Shown here: piece after piece, positions 55,803 to 64,000 of the stretch | Layout: every line of letters starts with the position of its first letter | How positions within the stretch are numbered: position 1 is the first letter of the stretch | From: Streptomyces camelliae | GTDB lineage: Bacteria > Actinomycetota > Actinomycetes > Streptomycetales > Streptomycetaceae | Assembly (NCBI RefSeq): GCF_027625935.1 | Contig: NZ_CP115300.1 | Span: 2,976,001-3,040,000 of the forward strand | Direction of reading: 5' to 3' | Length of the DNA: 64,000 nucleotides | Made by a program: the position numbers and the translations under genes | The notes under the pieces: model-generated | Databases searched by the model: none | The model's input: the letters and a program-made list of their open reading frames with translations, nothing else | What the model was told of the DNA's origin: nothing

Positions 55803-57230
55803 ATGCGCCGTTCGAAAATCGTCTGTACTCTCGGCCCCGCGGTCGACACCCACGAGATGCTCGTCTCGATGATCGAGGCCGGCATGAATGTGGCCCGATT
55901 CAACTTCAGCCACGGCACCCACGCCGAGCACCAGGCGCGGTACGACCGCGTCCGGGCCGCGTCCAAGGAGACCGGCCGGCCCATCGGTGTCCTCGCCGAC
56001 CTCCAGGGCCCGAAGATCCGTCTGGAGACCTTCGCCGAGGGTCCGGTCGAGCTGGAGCGCGGTGACGAGTTCGTCATCACGACCGAGGACGTCCCGGGCG
56101 ACAAGCACATCTGCGGTACGACGTACAAGGGGCTGCCGGGCGACGTCTCGCGCGGCGACCAGATCCTCATCAACGACGGCAACGTCGAGCTGAAGGTCCT
56201 GGATGTCGAGGGCGCCCGGGTCAAGACGATCGTCATCGAGGGCGGTGTCGTCTCCGACCACAAGGGCATCAACCTGCCCGGCGCGGCCGTCAACGTGCCC
56301 GCGCTGAGCGAGAAGGACGTCGAGGACCTGCGCTTCGCCCTCCGCATGGGCTGCGACATGGTCGCGCTGTCCTTCGTCCGGGACGCCAAGGACGTCGCCG
56401 ACGTCCACCGGGTGATGGACGAGGAGGGCCGCCGGGTCCCGGTCATCGCCAAGGTGGAGAAGCCGCAGGCGGTGCAGAACATGGAGGACGTCGTCGCGGC
56501 GTTCGACGCCGTCATGGTGGCCCGTGGCGACCTGGCCGTGGAGTACCCGCTCGAAAAGGTCCCCATGGTGCAGAAGCGCCTGATCGAGCTGTGCCGGCGC
56601 AACGCCAAGCCGGTGATCGTGGCGACCCAGATGATGGAGTCGATGATCACCAACTCCCGCCCGACCCGCGCCGAGGCCTCCGACGTGGCCAACGCGATCC
56701 TGGACGGCGCCGACGCGGTCATGCTGAGCGCCGAGTCGTCGGTGGGCGCCTACCCGGTCGAGACGGTCAAGACGATGTCGAAGATCGTCCAGGCGGCCGA
56801 GCAGGAGCTGCTCTCCAAGGGCCTGCAGCCGCTGGTGCCGGGCAAGAAGCCGCGCACCCAGGGTGGTTCGGTCGCGCGTGCCGCGTGCGAGATCGCGGAC
56901 TTCCTCGGCGGCAAGGGCCTGATCGCCTTCACCCAGTCCGGTGACACCGCGCGCCGCCTGTCCCGCTACCGCGCGGTCCAGCCGATCGTCGCCTTCACCA
57001 CGGACGAGGCCACCCGCAACCAGCTCACCCTCAGCTGGGGCGTGGAGTCCCACGTCGTGCCGTTCGTCAACACCACCGACGAGATGGTCGACCTGGTGGA
57101 CCAGGAGGTCGCCAAGCTGGGCCGCTTCGACGCGGGCGACACGGTGATCATCACCGCCGGCTCGCCCCCCGGCGTCCCCGGCACGACCAACATGCTGCGG
57201 GTCCACCACCTGGGCAACAAGAGCAACTGA
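55803..57230 (+). CDS. pyk: Pyruvate kinase
   Basis: The 475-residue enzyme makes pyruvate and ATP from phosphoenolpyruvate. Motifs include RRSKIVCTLGPA, GMNVARFNFSHGTH, ADLQGPKIRL, PVIAKVEKPQAVQNM, VARGDLAVEYP and ATQMMESMITNSRPTRAEA, covering substrate, metal and active-site lysine regions. It forms a node with pfkA, pta and ackA that links glycolysis to acetate. It ends at a strong terminator shared with the converging immunity-like gene. Confidence 0.96.
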   Translation: MRRSKIVCTLGPAVDTHEMLVSMIEAGMNVARFNFSHGTHAEHQARYDRVRAASKETGRPIGVLADLQGPKIRLETFAEGPVELERGDEFVITTEDVPGDKHICGTTYKGLPGDVSRGDQILINDGNVELKVLDVEGARVKTIVIEGGVVSDHKGINLPGAAVNVPALSEKDVEDLRFALRMGCDMVALSFVRDAKDVADVHRVMDEEGRRVPVIAKVEKPQAVQNMEDVVAAFDAVMVARGDLAVEYPLEKVPMVQKRLIELCRRNAKPVIVATQMMESMITNSRPTRAEASDVANAILDGADAVMLSAESSVGAYPVETVKTMSKIVQAAEQELLSKGLQPLVPGKKPRTQGGSVARAACEIADFLGGKGLIAFTQSGDTARRLSRYRAVQPIVAFTTDEATRNQLTLSWGVESHVVPFVNTTDEMVDLVDQEVAKLGRFDAGDTVIITAGSPPGVPGTTNMLRVHHLGNKSN

Positions 57231-57255
57231 GCGGCACCGTAAGGCAGTCGTACGG

Positions 57256-57296
57256 CACTGAGGGCGCCCCCCTGTGGCAGGGGGGCGCCCTCAGTG
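57256..57296. terminator. Bidirectional terminator between pyk and the immunity-like gene
   Basis: A perfect 18-bp stem (CACTGAGGGCGCCCCCCT and complement) with a 5-base loop lies 25 bases after the pyk stop and 11 bases after the stop of the minus-strand gene, so it serves both. Confidence 0.88.
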
Positions 57297-57307
57297 GGTC
57301 CGGCGGA

Positions 57308-57769
57308 TCATGCCGGCGGTGCTCCCACCGTCTCCCGCAGCCAGGCGTTGGCGCCCAGTTCCGGATGGGCGGCGGTGATCAGCCGTACGGCCTCGGCCTT
57401 CGCCCGCTCGGCGAGCCCACGCAGTTCCGCCCAGGTCAGCTCGGCCGTGGCCGGCGGCCACTCCGTCGTGAGGGTGACGGTCGTCGCCTCACGGCGGAAG
57501 GAGTAGACGTGCTGGGTGAGGGAGGCTTCGACCGCGATGCCACCGCAGGTCTCCAGCTCTCGCGCCGCGTGGTCCAGGAGCAGCGCGATGTCGACCACGG
57601 GCTCTCCCCGCAGCCGCACGCTGAGGTCCACGCCGTGGACGACGAGCCGCAGGTCGGCCTTGAAGTACCTCAGGCAGAAGTCCGAGGCCGTCAGCTCCGG
57701 CTCCTGTGGCCTCCAGTCCGGTGACCAGGAGCCGTCGTCCGCGCGCGGCTCGAAAGAGAAGGCGATCAT
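57308..57769 (-). CDS. Small soluble protein, probable immunity protein of the adjacent toxin
   Basis: The 153-residue protein is acidic, has no signal peptide and no membrane helix, and I do not recognise a named family. It contains FCLRYFKADLRLVVHGVDLS and a central helix LLDHAARELETCGG. It starts 15 bases after the stop of the polymorphic toxin gene on the same strand, exactly where immunity genes lie, and it is cytoplasmic and toxin-sized. The role is inferred from position only. Confidence 0.6.
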   Translation of the reverse strand: MIAFSFEPRADDGSWSPDWRPQEPELTASDFCLRYFKADLRLVVHGVDLSVRLRGEPVVDIALLLDHAARELETCGGIAVEASLTQHVYSFRREATTVTLTTEWPPATAELTWAELRGLAERAKAEAVRLITAAHPELGANAWLRETVGAPPA

Positions 57770-57784
57770 CCGTCCGCCCTCCCC

Positions 57785-60700
57785 TCACCAGATGTTCTTG
57801 GGCATCGCGGTCACCAGGTTGCCGTAGTCGTCGACGACGAGCCGGATACCGTTCTGGCCGTTCGCCCCGGTCGTCACACCGTCGAAGGCGTAGTCGATGT
57901 AGTTGCCTCCTCGGGGGTCGGCCTTGGCCCGCGGAACCTCGCGTCCGAACTGCGCCGCCTCCTCGATCAGCTTCTTGAGCTTACCGGCGTCGATCCCCTC
58001 GGCGAACACGTTCCCCATGTCGCCCGCCTCGTGATAGCTGCCGCCCCACAGGTGCTCGTCACCGATGTGCTTCAGCGCCCCGCTGGTGATCGTGCGGCAG
58101 TTGATGTTGTGGACCAGCACCGGGCTGTCCCCGGCCATCACGAAGTAGGAGTGGACACCCTCCACCGTGAGGTCGTACGTGACCTGCGGCTTGGTGTACG
58201 AGGTGACGCCGACGACCGTGACGGTGCCACGGTCCGCGGTCTGCAACCGGTGGCCGGCCGACAGGCGCCCGGCGTCCGTCCATGAGCCGGTGGTGAGGTC
58301 GTAGAACGGGTGGTCGGAGGTACCGGTGACGGTGCGCCGTCCGCTCGGCGTGGCGACGGTCAGGTCGGTGAACCGGGTGTCGGTGGTGGTGCGGTGGGTC
58401 AGGACGACGTCGTGCCGCTCGGTGGCCGTGTCACCCGGCCACGCGGTGAGGACGTGATCCCCTGCCGTCACCTTCTCGATGGCACGGACACCGCCGTCGG
58501 CCAGCTTGACCATGGTGCCCGCCACGAAGCTGTGCTTCACGCAGAACGACACGCCCTTGGCGAGCCGTGCGTCGATGATGACCTTCAACGCCTTGAGCGT
58601 CTTGCGCGCCTTGGCTGCTCCCTCGAAGAACTTCCCGATCCCGGCGCTGATCCGCACGACGGCCGTGGCCACGGCAGGCGCCTTACCTATCAGGGTGGCC
58701 GCGCTGAGGGCATTGACGAGCGTCCACAGGCAGCTCTCCACATCGGGATCGGAGAAGCACTTCTTGGCGTCCGGGACCCCGAGCAGTTCGAGCAGGATCG
58801 CGCCGCCGTTCGCCCTGACCCAGTCGAGGACGTCGTGGTTCGCGCCCGCCATGGCCTCGCGGTACTGGTCGACGCAGGTCTGACCGCACTCCGCGAGCAG
58901 GGCGGCCTCCTCGTCCTTGGTCAGGACGTACTCGGCGGTCGAACCGCCGGAGTCCACCACCTGCGCGCGCTCCTGCCGCGCCCGCTCCCGTTCCTCGGCC
59001 TCCGCCCGCGTGGCCGCCTTGTCCGCCTGGCCCGCGTAGGTGTCGGCTCTGGCCGCCGCGCCCTCCGCGGCGGTGGCGTCGCCCTCCGCCTTGGTGGCCG
59101 TCCGGCCGGCCGCCGCCGCGTCCTGGTCGGCGCTGTCGGCGGCAGAACGAGCGCCGGCGGCGTCCTTCTCGGCTTCCGTGGCGTCGTTGTCGGCCTGAGC
59201 GGCCGCCGATTCGGCCTCGTTCGCGGCGAAGTGTGCGTAGAAGGCATCGGTGCCCGCCTGTTCGTCGTACTTCTGGGCGTTCCCGTCCGCCTTCTTCGCC
59301 GCTGCCGCGTCAGCCGCCGCCGCGGCCGCCGAGGCGTTCGCCGCCGCAGCCGAGTTGACCGCCTGCACCGCGTAGTCCGCGGCGTCGGCCGCCGCCTGGA
59401 GGGCGGTCTTCGCATCGCCGGCGGCCTTGTCGGCGAGCGCCTTGGCCTGAGCCGCCGCCTTCTTCGCCTCGTCCGACTTGGCCTTCGCCGCGCTCGCCTG
59501 CTGCTCGGCGAGCGTCTTGGAGGTCTGCCCGATCAGCACGGCGTACGCCGCTGACGTGTCGGTCTCGCGGTAGGGGGAGCCGAGGCTGATCGCTTCGTCG
59601 GCCGCCTTGGTCGCCGCGGTCGCGGCGTCCCGGGCGGCCTGCGCGTACTGTGCCGTGGCGGTGGCGTACCCGGCGGTCTTCGCAGCCCACGCGGCCGTCT
59701 TCGCGGCCTCGGCCACCGCAGCGGTGGCCTCCGTGCGGGCGGTGGCCGCCGCCGTCCGGGCCTTGTTGGCCTCGCCGTCGGCCTTCTTGGCCTTCTCCTT
59801 CGCCGCTGCCGCCGCGTCGATCGCCTCGGCGGCGGCAGCGTGCGCGGTGGCGGCCGCCGCGTGTGTCTTCGCGTACGCCGACTGGGCCGCGTCGGCAGCG
59901 GAGCGGGAACGCTTGGCCGCGCCTTCCGCGCGAGTCGCCGCCGCTCGTGCGTTCACCGCGGCCGTCGTCGCGTCGTCGGCCGCAGCACGGGCCCGGGTCG
60001 CCGCGGCCGACGTGCCGTCGGCAGCAGCGGCCGCCGACTCCAGCGCGGCCGCCCGGGAGGCGGTGGCGTTCTTCTCGTGCTCGGCCTTGACCGCTTCGTT
60101 GCGGGCCTGGTAGGCGCGCAGTTCGGCGTCCTCGGCCGCCGCCAGCTTGTCCGCCGCCGTGGAGCCCGCCGACTCCGCGGCCGTGCGAGCCTTGCGGGCG
60201 GTGTCCTGCTCGCCCCGCGCCCGCTCCTCAGCCGCGCCGGCCTTCGCCCGCTCGCTCGCCGCGAGGTCGCGCTCCCGCTCGGCGTCGGCCCTCTCGGATT
60301 CCGCGATACCGCGCTGCCGCTTCGCCTCGGCCGCCTGCTCCCGGGCCGTCTGCTCCGCCTTCTCGGCCGTCGTGCGGGCGTTCTTCGCCGTGGTGGCGTC
60401 GGCCGCCGCCTCGGCGGCCAGCTTGGCCGCGGAGTCGGCCGCCGCCTTCGCCTGCGCCTTCGCCTCCAGCGCCGCCGTCTTGCGGAACTCGGTGTTCAGC
60501 GCGTGTGTCTGGGTCTTGGCCAGCGCCAGGAGCGTCTGGGAGTCGGCCGCGGTGGCCTTCGCCGCGTTCGACGCGGTCAGCGTGGCCTTGGCCGCGGCCT
60601 GGGCGGCGGCGTAGGACGCCTTGGTGACCTGCACCGACTGCTGCGCGTACAGCAGGCCCCGGCCGCGGGGCAGTTTCGCCGCGTCGGCGATCTGCCAGGC

Positions 60701-61924
60701 CTTCTGCTGCTGAGCGGTCACGGTGTCGGCGGCCGTCTTGGCTCGTCCGACGGCCGCGTCCGCCACGGTGACCTGTTTGGCCGCGGCGGCCTTGGCCGCG
60801 TTCAAGTCGGCCGTGGCCTTCGTGAATTCGGCGGCCTTCGGGTAGTTGATGGCGCCCTTGTGGGCGGCCCAGTACTTCTGCCAGTACAGGATCTGGTCCG
60901 CCAGCCAGGCCTGTCGGACCGCCTCGATCATGGCCTCGGTGGCGGCCCGGGTCTCCTTCGCGGCGGCGGCCTCGGCGGCGACGATCTGCTTGCGCTGCTC
61001 GGCCTGGCCGGCGTACTCCGACTCCCACTCCGCATAGGCCTCGGTGACGACGCCGGTCAGCATCCGGTAATGGTCGATGGGGTTGTCGCTGTCGCAGGCC
61101 GCCCAGGCCTGCTTGAGCGCCTCGACCTCGGTGCGGAACTCCAGCGAATCAGGCTCGGGCGCCTTGGTGGCGAAGCCGCCGAAGCGCAAGAAGGTGGCGA
61201 CGTCGTTGGCCGAGGAATGGCCCAGGTTGCTCGTGTCGAGCAGTTCCTTGCCCGCGACGTCCTTGTAGGCGGCGGCCCAGGCGTCGCCGCCGGTGTCGAA
61301 CGCGTCGAGCACCTTCTTGGCCTGGTCCAGCGAAGCCTGGCCGGGGCGCGGGGTCGGGTCCTCGGCCGCCTTGTCGTACAGCTTCTGCTGGGTGCCGAGG
61401 GTGAAGGTGACGATGTCCGCGCCGAACTCGGGGGCCCAGAAGTCCCGGCCGCCCGAGGAGTTCACCGAGCGGTACGGCTTGTTGCTCTCGTCCAGTTTCG
61501 TCTGGCGGTCCCGGAACGCGTTCAGGGCGGCGATGCCCGCGTCCCGGTCGCGGGTGGCGGCCTGGCCCCACTCGCCGCCCACCGCGTCCGGGGTCACGAA
61601 CGCGCGCAGGCCGGCGTCCGTGCTGGTGAGTTTCGCCGCCGCAGCCGCCTTGAGGTCGGGGCCGCCGTAGTGCACGGCCTGCCCCGCCTGGCAGCGGTCC
61701 GCGCGGGCCTGTGCGCCCAGACTGATGCGCAGGGTGCGCTGGTAGGGGTTGGCCGGGTTGTCGCCCGGCTCGTCCGCGGCGGCGGGGATCGCGTACACGA
61801 GTCCGCCGAGCATCGCCGATGCGGTGACGAGCGCCGTGAGGGCGATGCCCCGCTGGAGCTGTCTCCCCGTAGCTCTTTTTCTGTCTCCGATATGTCTTTT
61901 TCTGCCTCTTCGCGCTGTTCGCAC
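57785..61924 (-). CDS. Secreted polymorphic toxin: Ala-rich coiled-coil stalk, Hint domain, C-terminal nuclease-like toxin
   Basis: The 1379-residue protein starts at GTG with AGAGGAGGG 7 bases upstream. It has a Sec signal (hydrophobic stretch, cleavage near IPAAADE, about residue 50). A globular N-terminal part (50-300) has segments like the ALF repeats of Streptomyces toxins (LKAAAAAKLTSTDAGLRAFV). A very long Ala/Lys/Glu coiled coil (about 320-1035) forms the stalk. A Hint domain follows from Cys1128 (SFVAGTMVKLADG, TSDHPFYD) to the self-cleavage site SPVLVHN at Asn1273. The last 106 residues hold HIGDEHLWGG and end GIRLVVDDYGNLVTAMP, the pattern of EndoU-like (BECR) RNase toxins. It is presumably released by the Hint domain to attack competing cells. 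Confidence 0.85.
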   Translation of the reverse strand: MRTARRGRKRHIGDRKRATGRQLQRGIALTALVTASAMLGGLVYAIPAAADEPGDNPANPYQRTLRISLGAQARADRCQAGQAVHYGGPDLKAAAAAKLTSTDAGLRAFVTPDAVGGEWGQAATRDRDAGIAALNAFRDRQTKLDESNKPYRSVNSSGGRDFWAPEFGADIVTFTLGTQQKLYDKAAEDPTPRPGQASLDQAKKVLDAFDTGGDAWAAAYKDVAGKELLDTSNLGHSSANDVATFLRFGGFATKAPEPDSLEFRTEVEALKQAWAACDSDNPIDHYRMLTGVVTEAYAEWESEYAGQAEQRKQIVAAEAAAAKETRAATEAMIEAVRQAWLADQILYWQKYWAAHKGAINYPKAAEFTKATADLNAAKAAAAKQVTVADAAVGRAKTAADTVTAQQQKAWQIADAAKLPRGRGLLYAQQSVQVTKASYAAAQAAAKATLTASNAAKATAADSQTLLALAKTQTHALNTEFRKTAALEAKAQAKAAADSAAKLAAEAAADATTAKNARTTAEKAEQTAREQAAEAKRQRGIAESERADAERERDLAASERAKAGAAEERARGEQDTARKARTAAESAGSTAADKLAAAEDAELRAYQARNEAVKAEHEKNATASRAAALESAAAAADGTSAAATRARAAADDATTAAVNARAAATRAEGAAKRSRSAADAAQSAYAKTHAAAATAHAAAAEAIDAAAAAKEKAKKADGEANKARTAAATARTEATAAVAEAAKTAAWAAKTAGYATATAQYAQAARDAATAATKAADEAISLGSPYRETDTSAAYAVLIGQTSKTLAEQQASAAKAKSDEAKKAAAQAKALADKAAGDAKTALQAAADAADYAVQAVNSAAAANASAAAAAADAAAAKKADGNAQKYDEQAGTDAFYAHFAANEAESAAAQADNDATEAEKDAAGARSAADSADQDAAAAGRTATKAEGDATAAEGAAARADTYAGQADKAATRAEAEERERARQERAQVVDSGGSTAEYVLTKDEEAALLAECGQTCVDQYREAMAGANHDVLDWVRANGGAILLELLGVPDAKKCFSDPDVESCLWTLVNALSAATLIGKAPAVATAVVRISAGIGKFFEGAAKARKTLKALKVIIDARLAKGVSFCVKHSFVAGTMVKLADGGVRAIEKVTAGDHVLTAWPGDTATERHDVVLTHRTTTDTRFTDLTVATPSGRRTVTGTSDHPFYDLTTGSWTDAGRLSAGHRLQTADRGTVTVVGVTSYTKPQVTYDLTVEGVHSYFVMAGDSPVLVHNINCRTITSGALKHIGDEHLWGGSYHEAGDMGNVFAEGIDAGKLKKLIEEAAQFGREVPRAKADPRGGNYIDYAFDGVTTGANGQNGIRLVVDDYGNLVTAMPKNIW

Positions 61925-62102
61925 GTCCGGGCCCTCCTCTGGATGGTCAGTCCGTCAGTCGGTCCGCGCAGGAAGCAGGCAGGATGAGACAAGGGTCAGA
62001 AAAATGCGCAGAAATCCCCCTCTGAGCGTGCGGTCGACACGCCCCCCGCCCCCTCCCCGGGGTCGCGATCATCCTGTCAGGCCAGGCTGTTTTACGAAAG
62101 TC

Positions 62103-62129
62103 ATATCGGCGCTTTAGTTGCCCTTTTGA
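62103..62129 (-). promoter_or_regulatory. Candidate sigma-WhiG-type promoter of the toxin gene
   Basis: On the minus strand TCAA (62129-62126), a 15-base spacer and GCCGATAT (62110-62103) match the sigma-WhiG consensus TAAA-N15-GCCGATAA at 11 of 12 fixed positions minus one (3/4 and 7/8) with the exact spacing. Sigma-WhiG controls entry into sporulation in Streptomyces. The match was found by eye in one intergenic region and needs experimental support. Confidence 0.38.
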
Positions 62130-62156
62130 GAGCAGGGGGGCGAGTGCAGGACAGAA

Positions 62157-62192
62157 CTGTGCCCCGCCGAGTCGGTACTCGGCGGGGCACAG
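62157..62192 (-). terminator. Terminator of the Ser/Pro-rich secreted protein gene
   Basis: A perfect 16-bp stem (CTGTGCCCCGCCGAGT and complement) with a 4-base loop lies 36 bases beyond the stop of the minus-strand gene and isolates the toxin gene from it. Confidence 0.88.
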
Positions 62193-62228
62193 TCCCTTTG
62201 CGGCTCCCGAACGGGCTTGTGCGACCGG

Positions 62229-63602
62229 TCAGTTGTCGGTCGTGTACACGTGCATGCCGGGCACGTGCAGGTTGCCGCCGAACTGGGCCGCCTGGACCAC
62301 CTTCACGTTGGTGAAGTAGATCAGCGGGATGTTCAGCGGAGGCGGGCTGTCGGGGCTGAACGTCACCGGGATCAGTCCGAACAGGTTGCCCGAGATGCTC
62401 TCCGTGTACATCGTCGTGGAGCCGCCGGTGATGGTGGACGTCGACCCCTTGGACGCCTGCACGTGGTAAGTCTTGCCGGACAGCTTGTCGTTGACCGTCT
62501 GGTGCAGGTCCCCGATGTCCGTGCCGCCGGAGATGACGTACTTCAGCACCTTCTTCGTGGTGCCGTCGGCCTTCTTCACCTCGACGATGCCCTGGTAGTC
62601 GGCGCCCTTGAGCAACAGGGAGCTGGCGTTGAGGTACCAGGGGTCGTCCGCCACCGGCACCTTGTTGTCGACGCCGCTCGTGTCGGTCGTGGCCGCCGGG
62701 CAGTCGGTCGCCGGGGCGGAGGAGCTCGCGGACGGGCTCGGGGTGGCCGATCCGGCCGCGTCCTTGACCGTCTTCGTGGCGTCCCCGGCCGCCTTGGAGA
62801 CCGTGTCGGTGGTCTTCTTCACCGTGTCGGTGACCGTCTTGCCGGTGTGGGAGACGGTGTCCTTGACGGTGTCGGTCAGCTTGGACCCCGAGGACCCGGA
62901 CGCCGACGAGGCCGACGGGGACGACGCGTCCTTGGACGCGCTCACCGACGGGCTCGCGGACGGCGTGGGGCTCGTGGCGGAGCTGGAGTCGCCGCCGAGG
63001 AGGCCGCCGAGCGTGTCGCCGATGGTTCCCAGCAGCCCGCCGCCGCTCTTGGACGCGGACGCCGACGGCGACGGCGACGGCGTACCGCTGCCCGAACCCG
63101 AGGAGCCGGAGCCGGAACCCGAGCCGGACGAGCCCGAGCCGGACGAGCCGGAGGGCGCGGTCGGCGTCGGACTCGCCTTGTCGCCGGAACCTGAATCCGA
63201 CGAAGAGGACGAGCCCGTGCCCGTGTCCTTGCCGTCCTTCGCGCCGGTGCTCGCCGAGGGCGACGGCGTCGCCGAGTCGGACGCGCTCGGCGAGGCGGAC
63301 GGCGACGGCGAGGACGAGCTGTCCTTGCTGCCGTCCAGCTGCTTGACGCAGTCCTTGTACTCGGCGGCCGACAGGCTCTTCGACGGGGACGGGCTGCTGC
63401 CGTTGCCGGCGGCGAGCGCCAGCGAGGACGTGAAGCCCATGCCCATCAGCACCGCGGTCGGCATCGCCACGGACGCTATCGCCTTGCCGGCCGGCATGTG
63501 GAACCTGGTGAACAGCGGCTTTCTGGGGGCCGCGTGGCGGGGCCCGGTTCTCGCGCGGGACCCGTCCACATCGGTCCCGCGGGTCACCTCGTCAGCCGGC
63601 AC
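62229..63602 (-). CDS. Secreted low-complexity Ser/Pro/Gly-rich protein coupled to a DUF6114 gene
   Basis: The 457-residue protein from GTG at 63602 (GGGAGG upstream) has a hydrophobic segment at about residues 38-65 (GKAIASVAMPTAVLMGMGFT) that can act as a signal or anchor. A long Ser/Pro/Ala/Gly tract (about 70-215) follows, then a segment of repeated T-D-T-V-K/S units (about 225-275) and a structured C-terminal domain of about 180 residues (LNASSLLLKGADYQGIVEVK to VPGMHVYTTDN). I do not recognise the C-terminal domain. The start lies inside the upstream DUF6114 gene (11-base overlap), so both are coupled and probably act together at the cell surface. A longer frame to 63785 is only the shadow of that gene. 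Confidence 0.7.
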   Translation of the reverse strand: MPADEVTRGTDVDGSRARTGPRHAAPRKPLFTRFHMPAGKAIASVAMPTAVLMGMGFTSSLALAAGNGSSPSPSKSLSAAEYKDCVKQLDGSKDSSSSPSPSASPSASDSATPSPSASTGAKDGKDTGTGSSSSSDSGSGDKASPTPTAPSGSSGSGSSGSGSGSGSSGSGSGTPSPSPSASASKSGGGLLGTIGDTLGGLLGGDSSSATSPTPSASPSVSASKDASSPSASSASGSSGSKLTDTVKDTVSHTGKTVTDTVKKTTDTVSKAAGDATKTVKDAAGSATPSPSASSSAPATDCPAATTDTSGVDNKVPVADDPWYLNASSLLLKGADYQGIVEVKKADGTTKKVLKYVISGGTDIGDLHQTVNDKLSGKTYHVQASKGSTSTITGGSTTMYTESISGNLFGLIPVTFSPDSPPPLNIPLIYFTNVKVVQAAQFGGNLHVPGMHVYTTDN

Positions 63603-64000
63603 TGTGCCTCCCGTTCGCCCCGTTGGCCGGGCTCGTTCCTGACAGGTCGTTCGACGCACTCGCCGGTTCGGTGCCCTGGTGGGGCAGCGCGGCCTCGGGA
63701 GCACCGTCCTCGCCCGGCACGGCCGTGGCCGGCGGCTGCGGCTCCTGCTGCTTGCCAGGCGCCCAGGCGATGGCCATCGCCCCACCGATCATCGAGAACA
63801 GGAAGCCGACGATGAAGCCGCCGATGTTGGACATCGGAATGGACACCAGGGCCAGCAGAATCGACGCGACGCCTGCGAAGACCCGGACGTGCTGCTGGAA
63901 CCAGAGGGTGATGCCGAGCACGATGAGCAGCACACCGATGATCAGGGAACTGGAGCCGCCGGGTGTCCCCATCGTCATCGTGAGGTGGCCCAGGTGCAGG
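63592..64000 (-). CDS. DUF6114 family membrane protein (N-terminus beyond window)
   Basis: At least 136 residues are visible; the frame stays open to the window edge (LHLGHLTMTMGTPGGSS), so the start is outside. Two or three hydrophobic helices (LIIGVLLIVLGITLWFQQH, VFAGVASILLALVSIP, GFIVGFLFSMIGGAMAIAW) are followed by a Pro/Glu/Ala-rich cytoplasmic tail. This matches DUF6114 as I know it from Streptomyces, a family often next to DUF6230 genes. Function is unknown. Confidence 0.72.
   Translation of the reverse strand, partial: LHLGHLTMTMGTPGGSSSLIIGVLLIVLGITLWFQQHVRVFAGVASILLALVSIPMSNIGGFIVGFLFSMIGGAMAIAWAPGKQQEPQPPATAVPGEDGAPEAALPHQGTEPASASNDLSGTSPANGANGRHSAG

Larger units (their letters stand above)
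61925..62228. other. Leader and control region of the toxin gene
   Basis: About 300 bases between two minus-strand genes. It holds the terminator of the upstream gene (62157-62192), a candidate sigma-WhiG-type promoter (62129-62103) and a toxin leader of about 170 bases ending in a strong ribosome binding site. The stretch 62035-62065 is C-rich and otherwise featureless. Confidence 0.5.

Overview
The window is chromosomal DNA from a Streptomyces-type actinomycete. GC content is very high throughout and third codon positions are almost all G or C. GTG and TTG starts are common, many genes overlap by ATGA, GTGA or TTGA, and the gene families are typical of the genus: GlgE-pathway glycogen/trehalose genes, XRE-DUF5753/DUF397 cassettes, HelD, and sugar ABC importers without their own ATPase. 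From memory and unchecked, the order resembles S. coelicolor in inverted orientation: pyk2-ackA-pta-pfkA2 near SCO5423-5426 and glgB-mak-treS-glgE-glgP near SCO5440-5444. No rRNA, tRNA, CRISPR array, transposase or prophage gene was recognised, so this reads as core-chromosome sequence with a few fast-evolving genes.

Layout. 1-4.3 kb: minus-strand envelope genes (beta-propeller lipoprotein, deacetylase-like lipoprotein, a SpoIIE-partner-type ATPase, an enoyl-CoA hydratase and an L,D-transpeptidase lipoprotein). A 24-codon relic of a second transpeptidase follows. 4.7-7 kb: glycogen debranching enzyme glgX. 7-10.6 kb: four overlapping minus-strand genes for an ABC-2 exporter and its two-component system. 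10.7-18.6 kb: two separate heterodimeric ABC exporters flanking an acetyltransferase; in the second pair one ATP site has been erased. 19-23.1 kb: two tandem secreted M4 metalloproteases. 23.2-26.1 kb: a DUF1990 protein, a WhiJ-type regulatory cassette and a small membrane protein.

26.1-36.6 kb is the carbon-storage block. glgP lies divergent from the operon glgE-treS-mak-glgB, which converts trehalose to maltose, maltose 1-phosphate, linear glucan and finally branched glucan. glgP and the distant glgX would take the polymer apart. 36.5-43 kb: HelD-type RNA polymerase recycling ATPase, a likely unannotated small RNA, a MerR-thioredoxin pair, a DUF2127 membrane protein, and an MFS exporter divergent from a TetR regulator over three copies of an 18-bp operator. 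43.2-50.3 kb: a DctA symporter divergent from a CitA/CitB-like two-component system, then a sugar ABC importer. 50.4-57.3 kb: an XRE-like regulator and a central-carbon node, with pfkA divergent from pta-ackA and then pyk. 57.3-64 kb: an immunity-like gene behind a 1379-residue secreted polymorphic toxin with a Hint domain, and a low-complexity secreted protein coupled to a DUF6114 gene that runs off the window.

The points most worth a second look are the small-RNA locus beside helD, the one-site ABC exporter, the polymorphic toxin with its possible sigma-WhiG promoter, the triple TetR operator, the transpeptidase relic and the MerR-thioredoxin pair.
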